DNA of 11,057 bases from the NCBI GenBank assembly GCA_002343425.1, contig DDSO01000094.1:17529-28585 (forward strand), given 5' to 3'. The DNA is from Brevundimonas sp. UBA2388. GTDB taxonomy: Bacteria; Pseudomonadota; Alphaproteobacteria; Caulobacterales; Caulobacteraceae. Under the pieces are notes generated by a model. That model searched no databases, was not told where the DNA came from, and saw only the letters and a list, made by a program, of their open reading frames with translations. Both the position numbers and the translations under genes were made by a program. Numbering within the stretch: position 1 is the first letter of the stretch; the number at the start of each line of letters is the position of its first letter. This document shows, one piece after another, positions 5,626 to 11,057 of the stretch.

Positions 5626-8510
5626 CCGGCTCGCTCGGCCTCAGGCTCGCCCCCTGCGGCCCGGTCGTCGACGCGGTGGCGGCCGACCGCACGCATGAGC
5701 GTCTGTTCGAGGCGGCGCGCGAAGGCGGATGGACAGACGCGTTGGGAGCCGCCTGGTCCGCGCTCGCCCCCGTCTTCGCCGCCTCGCCCTATCTGGGGGG
5801 GCTGGCGCGTCGCTGGCCCGAGCGGCTTCGGCTGACGCTGGAGGCCACTCCGGAAGACCGGCTGGCGGCCATCCTGTCAGCCACAGCCGCCCTGACCGGC
5901 GGCGCCGACGAGGTCCGGGCGCCGCTGCGCTGGCTGAAGGCCGAACTGCACCTGCTGACGGCCCTGTGCGATCTCGGCGGCGCCTGGGATCTGGACGCCG
6001 TCACCGGGGCGCTCAGCCGCTTCGCCGACGCCTCGACCCAGTCCGCCTTGCGGGCCGTGGCCCACGACCAGCGCGAGCGGGGCAAGCTGGTGTCCGCCGC
6101 CGACGACCCGCGCGGCCCCATCCCCGGCCTGTTCGGCCTGGCCATGGGCAAACACGGCGCCTTCGAGCTCAACTATTCCTCCGACATCGACATCAGCCTG
6201 TTCTGGGAGCCTGAGGCGCTGCAGAGCGCCCTGGCAGAGGGGGTCGAACCGCAGAAATTCTGCGACCGCGCCGCCCATGCCCTGGCGTCGCTGATGCAGG
6301 AGCGGACCGGCGACGGCTATGTCTTCCGCTTCGACCTGCGGCTGCGGCCCGACCCGTCGTCCACCCCGCCAGTGGTCGCCGCCCCGATGGCGCTCGCCTA
6401 TTACGAAAGCGTCGGCCAGAACTGGGAACGGGCGGCCTTTATCAAGGCCCGGCCGGTGGTCGGCGACCTCTCCGCCGGGGCCGACTTCGTCAAGGCGCTG
6501 AGACCCTTCATCTGGCGCCGCAGCCTCGACTATCCGGCCATCCTCGACATCCAGTCGATCAAGCGCCAGATCCACGTGCACAAGACCGGGGAGGCCATGG
6601 ACGCCGCCGGCGCCAATCTGAAACTGGGCCGGGGCGGCATCCGCGAGATCGAATTCTTCGCCCAGACCCAGCAGCTGATCCTCGGCGGCCGCGATCCCGT
6701 CCTGCGCAGCCCCCGCACCGTCGACGCCCTCGCCGCCCTGCGCGACTCCGGCCATGTCAGCCCCGAGGTCTGCGTCGACCTGACCGCGGCCTATGCCGCC
6801 CTGCGCGGCCTCGAACATCGCGTGCAGATGCTCGACGACGAACAGACCCACATCCTGCCGGCCGACTCCGGGCGGCGTGCGGCTGTGGCGGCGCTGGCGG
6901 GCGAGGGCGATCTGGCCGCCTTCGACCACAGCGTCGAGGCCCTGCTGGTCGGGGTCAACCGGACCTATGGCGAACTGTTCGAGGGCGAGGAGGCCCTGTC
7001 CTCGCCCTATGGCTCGCTGGTCTTCACAGGCGTCGAGAACGACCCGGAGACCCTGGCGACGCTGGAGCGGATGGGGTTCACCGAGCCGGGCACGATCGCC
7101 GACACCATCCGCAGCTGGCACCACGGCCGCATCCCGGCGACGCGGTCGGCGCGGGGGCGCGAACTGTTCACCCGCCTGGCGCCCCGCCTGCTGACGGCCC
7201 TGGCCGACACCGGCGCGGCTGACGCCGCCTTCCGCCGGTTCGCCGTCTTCTTCGCCGGCCTGAACAGCGGTGTGCAGGTCCAGGCCCTGTTCCTGGCCCA
7301 GCCGAAACTGTTCGACCTCGTCGTCGGCGTCATGGCCTTCGCCCCCCGGCTGGCGCGCACGCTCGGGCGCTATCCCGCCGCGCTGGACAGTATGATGGAC
7401 GCCCGTTTCGCTCGCGCTATCGACGAGGACTCAGGCCTAGTCGACCAGATGCGCGCCGACGCCGCCGCCGCGCCGGACTTCGAGACCGCCCTCGACGCCG
7501 CCCGGCGCGTGCACCGCGAACAGATGTTCCGCATCGGCATCCAGACCCTCGCCGGCCACGCGGGGCCCGAGGCGGCGGGCCGCGCCTACACGGCTTTGGC
7601 CGACGCGGTCATGGACGCCTTGGCCCCCGCCGCCATGGCCGAGGCTGTGCGTCAGGGCGGGGTTCTCCCCGGCGGCGCGGTCGCGGTGGTCGCGCTCGGC
7701 AAGGCCGGGTCGCGCGAGATGACCGCGAGCTCCGACCTCGACCTGATGACCCTCTATGACGCCCCGCCCGAGGCCGCGTCCGAGGGCAAGGGCTGGGCCG
7801 CGGGCGTCTTCTATTCCCGTTTCACCCAGCGGCTGATCGCAGCCCTGTCGGCGCATACGGCCGAGGGCGGGCTGTATGAGGTCGACATGCGATTGCGGCC
7901 CGGCGCGGCCAAGGGACCGGTGTCGCTACGACTGTCGGCGGTCGAGGACTATTATGCGACCGAGGCCGACACCTGGGAGTTCATGGCCCTGACCCGCGCA
8001 CGGGTGGTCTGGACCGATGATCCGGCTTTCGGTGAGCGGGCCACTGCGGCGCTGGAGGCCATCCTGCGCCGACCCCGCCCGGGCGTGGACATCGCCGCCG
8101 ACGCCCGCCGGATGCGCGACCTGATGGCGCGCGAGCGGCCGGGGCAGGGGGCGTGGGACCTCAAGCTCGCGCCGGGCGGTCAGGTCGACGCCGAGTTCGT
8201 AGCCCAGGTGCATCAGCTGAAGGCCGCCGCGGAGGGCGGCCCACTCACCGTCTCGACCCTCGAAGCGCTCGCGGCCGAACCCGCCCTGGCCGAAGCGTGG
8301 CGGCTGCAGCAGGCGCTGGGGCAGGTTTTCAGTGCGGCCTTCGACGACAAGCCGGGCCCCGAACAGGAACCCGGGGGCTTCCAGCGTCGTCTCGCCGAGG
8401 CGGCCGAGCTGCCCGATTTCGACACCCTGAAGACCCGCCTGACCGAGATCCGGATCGCCGCCCGCGCCGCTTTCGAATCGGTTCTGCCGCCGCCGCGCGA
8501 CGGAGACTGA
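5622..8510 (+). CDS. glnE: Bifunctional glutamine synthetase adenylyltransferase / deadenylylase
   Basis: GlnE switches glutamine synthetase off by adding AMP to a tyrosine and back on by removing it, under control of PII proteins and glutamine, in the cytoplasm. The 962-residue protein has the usual duplicated layout (E. coli about 946). The N-terminal adenylyl-removing nucleotidyltransferase domain carries GLAMGKHGAFELN and SSDID, with Asp188 and Asp190 as metal ligands. A helical domain follows, with GRGGIREIEFFAQTQQLI. The C-terminal adenylylating domain carries VVALGKAGSREMTASSDLDL, with Asp705 and Asp707, and its helical partner has LKLAPGGQVDAEFVAQ. Both active sites look intact. The ATG overlaps the kinase stop (ATGA) and has only a weak purine-rich site, so its output probably depends on translation of the kinase gene. 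No separate glnE promoter is visible. The symbol is secure; control by the upstream two-component pair is only inferred from gene order. Confidence 0.96.
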   Translation: MTGSLGLRLAPCGPVVDAVAADRTHERLFEAAREGGWTDALGAAWSALAPVFAASPYLGGLARRWPERLRLTLEATPEDRLAAILSATAALTGGADEVRAPLRWLKAELHLLTALCDLGGAWDLDAVTGALSRFADASTQSALRAVAHDQRERGKLVSAADDPRGPIPGLFGLAMGKHGAFELNYSSDIDISLFWEPEALQSALAEGVEPQKFCDRAAHALASLMQERTGDGYVFRFDLRLRPDPSSTPPVVAAPMALAYYESVGQNWERAAFIKARPVVGDLSAGADFVKALRPFIWRRSLDYPAILDIQSIKRQIHVHKTGEAMDAAGANLKLGRGGIREIEFFAQTQQLILGGRDPVLRSPRTVDALAALRDSGHVSPEVCVDLTAAYAALRGLEHRVQMLDDEQTHILPADSGRRAAVAALAGEGDLAAFDHSVEALLVGVNRTYGELFEGEEALSSPYGSLVFTGVENDPETLATLERMGFTEPGTIADTIRSWHHGRIPATRSARGRELFTRLAPRLLTALADTGAADAAFRRFAVFFAGLNSGVQVQALFLAQPKLFDLVVGVMAFAPRLARTLGRYPAALDSMMDARFARAIDEDSGLVDQMRADAAAAPDFETALDAARRVHREQMFRIGIQTLAGHAGPEAAGRAYTALADAVMDALAPAAMAEAVRQGGVLPGGAVAVVALGKAGSREMTASSDLDLMTLYDAPPEAASEGKGWAAGVFYSRFTQRLIAALSAHTAEGGLYEVDMRLRPGAAKGPVSLRLSAVEDYYATEADTWEFMALTRARVVWTDDPAFGERATAALEAILRRPRPGVDIAADARRMRDLMARERPGQGAWDLKLAPGGQVDAEFVAQVHQLKAAAEGGPLTVSTLEALAAEPALAEAWRLQQALGQVFSAAFDDKPGPEQEPGGFQRRLAEAAELPDFDTLKTRLTEIRIAARAAFESVLPPPRDGD

Positions 8511-8545
8511 GGCCAGCCCCGTTTCACTCTCCAGACAGGGACTGA

Positions 8546-8562
8546 GGCCGCGTCGGGCGGCC
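8546..8562 (+). other. GC hairpin just before the EF-hand gene
   Basis: GGCCGC (8546-8551) pairs with GCGGCC (8557-8562) around a five-base GTCGG loop. It ends immediately before the stretch that holds the ribosome site of the EF-hand gene. No T-run follows. In DNA this rich in G and C, a six-pair stem may be chance. The short gap from glnE (8511-8577) shows no clear promoter. Confidence 0.25.
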
Positions 8563-8564
8563 AT

Positions 8565-8569
8565 GGAGA
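8565..8569 (+). promoter_or_regulatory. Ribosome binding site deciding the EF-hand start
   Basis: GGAGA sits eight bases before the ATG at 8578. The upstream in-frame ATG at 8563 overlaps this site and has no ribosome site of its own, so 8578 is preferred. Confidence 0.5.
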
Positions 8570-8577
8570 TCATCAAG

Positions 8578-9216
8578 ATGCACAAGACCCTTCTCGTCGG
8601 CGGCCTGGCCGCCCTCATGCTGGCCTCGGCCGGCGTCGCCGTCGCCCAGCAGGCTCCGGCCCGGCCCATGCGCGCCGACACGGACGGCGACAGCCGACTT
8701 AGCCGGGCCGAGTTCGTCGGACAGCGCGTCCAGCGCCTGACCGCGATGGACGCCAATGGCGACGGGTCGGTCACCGCCGATGAGCGCCGCACCATGATGC
8801 AGGCCCGCATGGCCGCCCGCGCGGACGCCCGCTTCGACCGCCTGGACGCGAATGACGACGGTGCCGTCAGCCGCGCCGAGTTCGACGCCGCCCGCGAGGC
8901 CGCCCGCGAGGCCGGACGTGGAGCCCGCGCCGACCGCGGTCCCCGTCCGATGCGCGCCCATCGCGGTCCTGGCCGCGGTCAGCACGGCATGGCCCGGATG
9001 GAAGCCCGCGGCCCGGTCGTCATCGCCGACGTCCAGGCTCGTGCGGAACAGGCTTTCTCCCGTCTCGACGCCGACAACGACGGTTTCGTCACTGCCGCCG
9101 AGGGCCGCGCCGGCCGTCAGGCCATGCGCGAACATCGCCGCGAGCGCATGACCGAACGTCGCGCCGCGCATCATGCGCAACGGCAGGCGTCGCCCCAGGC
9201 GCCCGCTTCGGAGTAA
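8578..9216 (+). CDS. Secreted EF-hand (calcium-binding type) protein
   Basis: A 212-residue exported protein with four EF-hand calcium loops. A signal peptide covers about 1-24 (hydrophobic core LLVGGLAALMLASAGVAVA, then QQ), so it acts in the periplasm or outside. The loops are DTDGDSRLSRAE (34-45), DANGDGSVTADE (58-69), DANDDGAVSRAE (90-101) and DADNDGFVTAAE (164-175). Each keeps acidic or Asn/Asp residues at positions 1, 3 and 5 and Glu at 12, as real calcium loops do. Between loops three and four is a basic segment (about 106-147) rich in Arg, Gly and His, with short REAAREA-like repeats; the C-terminal tail is rich in Arg, His and Gln. No catalytic domain is visible, so it may be a calcium sensor, buffer or structural protein. 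The ATG at 8563 would add MEIIK, but 8578 has the better ribosome site and a cleaner signal peptide. It lies 66 bases before the ECF sigma gene and may be linked to it; that link is inferred. Confidence 0.88.
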   Translation: MHKTLLVGGLAALMLASAGVAVAQQAPARPMRADTDGDSRLSRAEFVGQRVQRLTAMDANGDGSVTADERRTMMQARMAARADARFDRLDANDDGAVSRAEFDAAREAAREAGRGARADRGPRPMRAHRGPGRGQHGMARMEARGPVVIADVQARAEQAFSRLDADNDGFVTAAEGRAGRQAMREHRRERMTERRAAHHAQRQASPQAPASE

Positions 9217-9282
9217 GGATGATGTCGGGGACGGCGGTCATGAACCGGGCGACCCTTTCGGTAGCAACGGAAGAGGGCCGGA

Positions 9283-9846
9283 TTGGCGCTGATCGCCGAC
9301 CCCGACGAGGAGCTGGTGCGCCGTGTGGGTCAGGGCGACCCGGCGGCGATCCAGGCCATGGTGGCGCGCAAGCTGCCGCGCATGCTGGCGCTCGCCCAAC
9401 GGATGCTCGGCGATTCGGCCGAGGCGGAGGACGTGGCCCAGGACGCCATGCTGCGGGCCTGGAAACAGGCGCCGCGGTGGACGCCCGGTCAGGCCAAGTT
9501 CGACACCTGGCTGCACCGGGTCGGGCTGAACCTCTGCTACGACCGGCTGCGGCGACGGCGAGAGACGGTTACGGCGACGCCGCCGGACCGGCCCGACACC
9601 GGCCCCGCGCCGGATCGGGGATTGCTGGCGGCGGATGTGGGCGTACGGGTCGATGCGGCCCTGGCCCGGCTGCCCGACCGTCAGCGCGAGGCCATTGTCC
9701 TGTGTCACTATCAGGAGCTGACCAATATCGAGGCCGCGGCCCTGATGGAGGTCAGTGTGGACGCGCTGGAGAGCCTGTTGTCGCGTGGGCGACGGGCGTT
9801 GAGACAGGCCCTGGCCGATATCCGGCCGGGTGCTGAAGGAGCATGA
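9283..9846 (+). CDS. ECF-type RNA polymerase sigma factor
   Basis: A 187-residue sigma-70 family factor of the extracytoplasmic-function type, which redirects RNA polymerase to a stress or envelope regulon. Region 2 (about 24-95) includes the typical DSAEAEDVAQDAMLRAWK (44-61) and TWLHRVGLNLCYDRLRR. A proline-rich linker (about 98-113) follows, then region 4 (about 124-178) with LPDRQREAIVL and the helix-turn-helix stretch around NIEAAALMEVSVDALESLLS. There is no extra C-terminal domain. The only usable start after the in-frame stop at 9262 is TTG at 9283, with GAGGG (9273-9277) five bases upstream; the next in-frame ATG (9358) would cut into region 2. The rare TTG suggests low expression. 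Its stop overlaps the next gene, which encodes a membrane protein likely to be its anti-sigma factor. I cannot place it in a numbered ECF group. Confidence 0.92.
   Translation: MALIADPDEELVRRVGQGDPAAIQAMVARKLPRMLALAQRMLGDSAEAEDVAQDAMLRAWKQAPRWTPGQAKFDTWLHRVGLNLCYDRLRRRRETVTATPPDRPDTGPAPDRGLLAADVGVRVDAALARLPDRQREAIVLCHYQELTNIEAAALMEVSVDALESLLSRGRRALRQALADIRPGAEGA
9836..9841 (+). promoter_or_regulatory. Ribosome binding site deciding the anti-sigma-like start
   Basis: AAGGAG lies only one base before the ATG at 9843, too close to serve it, but seven bases before GTG 9849 and ten before ATG 9852. This favours a start at 9852 (or 9849) over the ATGA-overlapping 9843. Confidence 0.5.
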
Positions 9847-9851
9847 CTGTG

Positions 9852-10280
9852 ATGACGTCGGAACGGTTCCTCGCCCTGGTCGCCGCCTATGGCGCCGATG
9901 CACGGCGCTGGCCCGAGGCTGAACGCGCGGCGGCCCAGGCCTTCGCCGCCGCCGAACCGCACGCCGCCGCCCCGGCCCTGGCCGAGGCGGACGCAGCGGA
10001 CGCCCTGCTGCACGCCTCCCGCGTGGCTCATCCGTCCATGGCCCTGCGCGACCGGGTCATCGCCTCGGCCGCCGGGGCGGGGCTGAAGGCGCGTCGCGAG
10101 GGCCGCCGCTGGCTCGATCGGCTGGTGCTGACGCTCGGCGCGGGCTGGGCCGCGGCCGCCTGCGCCGGTATCGTCGCGGGCGTCATGATGACCACCTGGC
10201 TGACCGCCGATGCCCAGGCCGAGGCCATCCTCTATCAGGCCTCCCTGCTCGGCGTGGACGATGCCGAGGTGCTGGGATGA
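9852..10280 (+). CDS. Single-pass membrane protein, probable anti-sigma factor
   Basis: A 142-residue protein with no family I can name firmly. A cytoplasmic-looking N-terminal part (about 1-90) is alanine-rich and helical, opening with ERFLALVAAYGADARRWPEAE. One membrane helix lies at about 91-116 (LVLTLGAGWAAAACAGIVAG), followed by a short tail of about 26 residues. I recall this AYGAD-RRWP opening from hypothetical alphaproteobacterial proteins encoded beside ECF sigma factors, but cannot check it. Its position between a sigma factor and a membrane-anchored periplasmic protein, its one helix and its probable N-in topology all fit an anti-sigma factor of the CnrY type that holds the sigma at the membrane. 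No zinc-binding HxxxCxxC motif is present, so it is not a ZAS-type anti-sigma factor. The start at 9852 is chosen for its ribosome site; 9843 would add MTV and overlap the sigma stop. Function is inferred from context. Confidence 0.7.
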   Translation: MTSERFLALVAAYGADARRWPEAERAAAQAFAAAEPHAAAPALAEADAADALLHASRVAHPSMALRDRVIASAAGAGLKARREGRRWLDRLVLTLGAGWAAAACAGIVAGVMMTTWLTADAQAEAILYQASLLGVDDAEVLG

Positions 10281-10795
10281 GCCCCAAGGCCCTGAAGCTC
10301 GCCCTCATCGGCTCGGTGGCGCTGAACCTGTTCGGTGTGGCGGCGGGCGCGACCCTGCTCGTCACCCGCGCCCAGGTCGAGGACCGGGTCGAGGCCCAGC
10401 ACCGCCCGGCCCGCGCGGGTTCGCCGATGCGGCTGGTCGATCAACTCGATCCCGCGGTCCGCGAGCGAGTGCGTGATGCGCTGCGCGCGTCGGCGCTGGC
10501 GGCCCGGCCCGATTTCGAGGAGGCGCGGCAGAAGCGGCGTGAGGCTGTCGAGATGGGGCGGTCCGCGACCTTCGACGCCGCCCGCGCCGCCGCGCTGCTG
10601 GAGGAATCCCGGAAGGCCGAGATCCGCGGTCGCGCGCGGCTGGAGGCCGACGCCGTCGCCCTGCTGGCGACCCTGGAGCCGGATGATCGGCGAGCGTTGT
10701 CGGAAATCCTGACCCGCAAGGGCCGCGCCGCCAGCCGCGATCGGGATGGCCGGTACCCCCGGGCTGAACCGCCCAAGGCGACGCCCTCGACCTGA
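10277..10795 (+). CDS. Membrane-anchored periplasmic helical protein, heavy-metal-sensor (CnrX/Spy-like) type
   Basis: A 172-residue protein with an N-terminal signal-anchor (about 7-29, LKLALIGSVALNLFGVAAGA) and a long, charged, helical domain (about 50-150), then a polar tail rich in Pro and Arg. The layout (LDPAVRERVRDALR, then ARPDFEEARQKRREAVE, then LEPDDRRALSEIL) resembles the helical-hairpin periplasmic sensors related to CnrX, CpxP and Spy (Pfam Metal_resist type). In CnrX systems such a protein controls release of the ECF sigma factor by the membrane anti-sigma factor. The start overlaps the upstream stop by ATGA and has GAGGTG six bases before it. Oddly, the whole protein has one histidine (42), no cysteine and few methionines, so the metal ligands known in CnrX are not evident. 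It may sense something other than metal, such as misfolded proteins or envelope stress. The family match is by pattern only. Confidence 0.72.
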   Translation: MSPKALKLALIGSVALNLFGVAAGATLLVTRAQVEDRVEAQHRPARAGSPMRLVDQLDPAVRERVRDALRASALAARPDFEEARQKRREAVEMGRSATFDAARAAALLEESRKAEIRGRARLEADAVALLATLEPDDRRALSEILTRKGRAASRDRDGRYPRAEPPKATPST

Positions 10796-10797
10796 TC

Positions 10798-11057
10798 TCA
10801 GGCTGCGCGCGCCTGCGCCGGGGCAGGTTGCGTCTTCACCGGCTGCCCCGGTCGCCGGATCGGAATGTCGAAGCCCACGGTCGTGCCGCGGCCCGGCTCG
10901 CTCTCGATGGTCAGGGCGCCGCCGTGAAGTTCGATCAGCGACTTGGTCAGGGCCAGACCGAGGCCGGTGCCCTGGGTCGTCTTGGAGTGCTGGCCCTCGA
11001 CCTGTTCGAACGGCCGGGCCAGTCGCTTCAGGTCCTCGGCGGCGATGCCGATGCCGG
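10798..11057 (-). CDS. Sensor histidine kinase, C-terminal ATPase end (5' part outside window)
   Basis: Read on the minus strand, the last 85 codons before the stop (10798-10800) encode the end of a HATPase domain. GIGIAAEDLKRL is the G1 region, LARPFEQV is the F box and GTGLGLALTKSLIELHGG is the G2 region. ESEPGRGTTVGFDIPI then closes the domain, with a polar tail ending PAPAQARAA. The start lies beyond the right edge. The RPFEQV and QGTGLGLALTKSLIELHGG style is common in PAS-type kinases of Caulobacterales, including cell-cycle kinases, but this fragment cannot say which one. No receiver domain follows, so it is not a hybrid kinase with a C-terminal receiver. Its stop is two bases from the stop of the convergent sensor-like gene. 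Confidence 0.9.
   Translation of the reverse strand, partial: GIGIAAEDLKRLARPFEQVEGQHSKTTQGTGLGLALTKSLIELHGGALTIESEPGRGTTVGFDIPIRRPGQPVKTQPAPAQARAA
10818..10851. repeat. Inverted repeat in the 3' end of the convergent kinase gene
   Basis: CCGGGGCAG (10818-10826) is perfectly complementary to CTGCCCCGG (10843-10851), with a 16-base spacer. It lies within the kinase coding tail and just downstream of the sigma-operon stop, where a terminator would be expected for plus-strand transcripts. No T-run follows on either strand, so any terminator role is unproven. Confidence 0.35.

Noticed and set aside
8524..9180. 218-codon minus-strand frame opposite the EF-hand gene
   Set aside because: Shadow of the EF-hand repeats; the plus strand has a signal peptide and four intact calcium loops.
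9242..9268. TGAACC followed by GCAAC upstream of the sigma gene as an autoregulated ECF promoter
   Set aside because: It only loosely resembles GGAAC-type -35 elements and the -10 does not match; too weak to annotate.
9219..9836. Plus-strand frame starting ATGATG just after the EF-hand stop, with AAGGA before it
   Set aside because: The ribosome-like site is tempting, but the frame runs through the sigma gene in another phase and gives Gly/Arg/Ala-rich low-complexity protein.
10791..10802. Palindrome CCTGATCTCAGG covering both convergent stop codons as a bidirectional terminator
   Set aside because: Only four or five pairs with almost no loop and no T-run; too weak.

Overview
The window is GC-rich, densely packed DNA, almost certainly from an alphaproteobacterium. 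The gene order (cytochrome c maturation, DegP protease, OmpR-type two-component pair, glnE), the protein styles and the GANTC sites (the CcrM methylation sequence) in the gaps fit Caulobacterales, perhaps Brevundimonas or a relative. The genus is an inference. No tRNA, rRNA, CRISPR, insertion sequence or phage gene is visible, and every gene looks like the same chromosomal background.

Layout. (1) 1-1757: the 3' two thirds of ccmF, then ccmH/cycL, overlapping by ATGA; these are the last genes of a cytochrome c maturation operon. (2) 1758-1935: a 178-base gap with a nested inverted repeat, a promoter-like sequence and a 5'-leader hairpin. (3) 1936-3468: a periplasmic Do-like serine protease (DegP/HtrA) with two PDZ domains. 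(4) 3469-3537: a gap with a 12-bp perfect hairpin and two GANTC sites. (5) 3538-8510: response regulator, sensor histidine kinase and glnE (glutamine synthetase adenylyltransferase), tightly packed and probably one transcript. (6) 8578-9216: a secreted protein with four EF-hand loops. (7) 9283-10795: an ECF sigma factor, a single-pass membrane protein and a membrane-anchored helical periplasmic protein, chained by ATGA overlaps. This looks like a sigma / anti-sigma / envelope-sensor module. (8) 10798-11057, minus strand: the C-terminal end of another histidine kinase, convergent with the module and only two bases away.

How the genes may work together. Much of the window concerns the cell envelope: heme attachment to periplasmic cytochromes, periplasmic quality control, a membrane histidine kinase, a calcium-binding-type secreted protein and an ECF envelope-stress-like circuit. 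GlnE is the exception. It is a cytoplasmic nitrogen-control enzyme whose start overlaps the end of the kinase gene.

Novelty. I see no wholly new system. The best leads are the ECF / anti-sigma-like / sensor-like trio, whose sensor-like protein lacks the usual metal ligands; its EF-hand neighbour; the structured, GANTC-bearing gaps around degP; and the close coupling of glnE to an envelope two-component system. Most of the other genes belong to well-known families.
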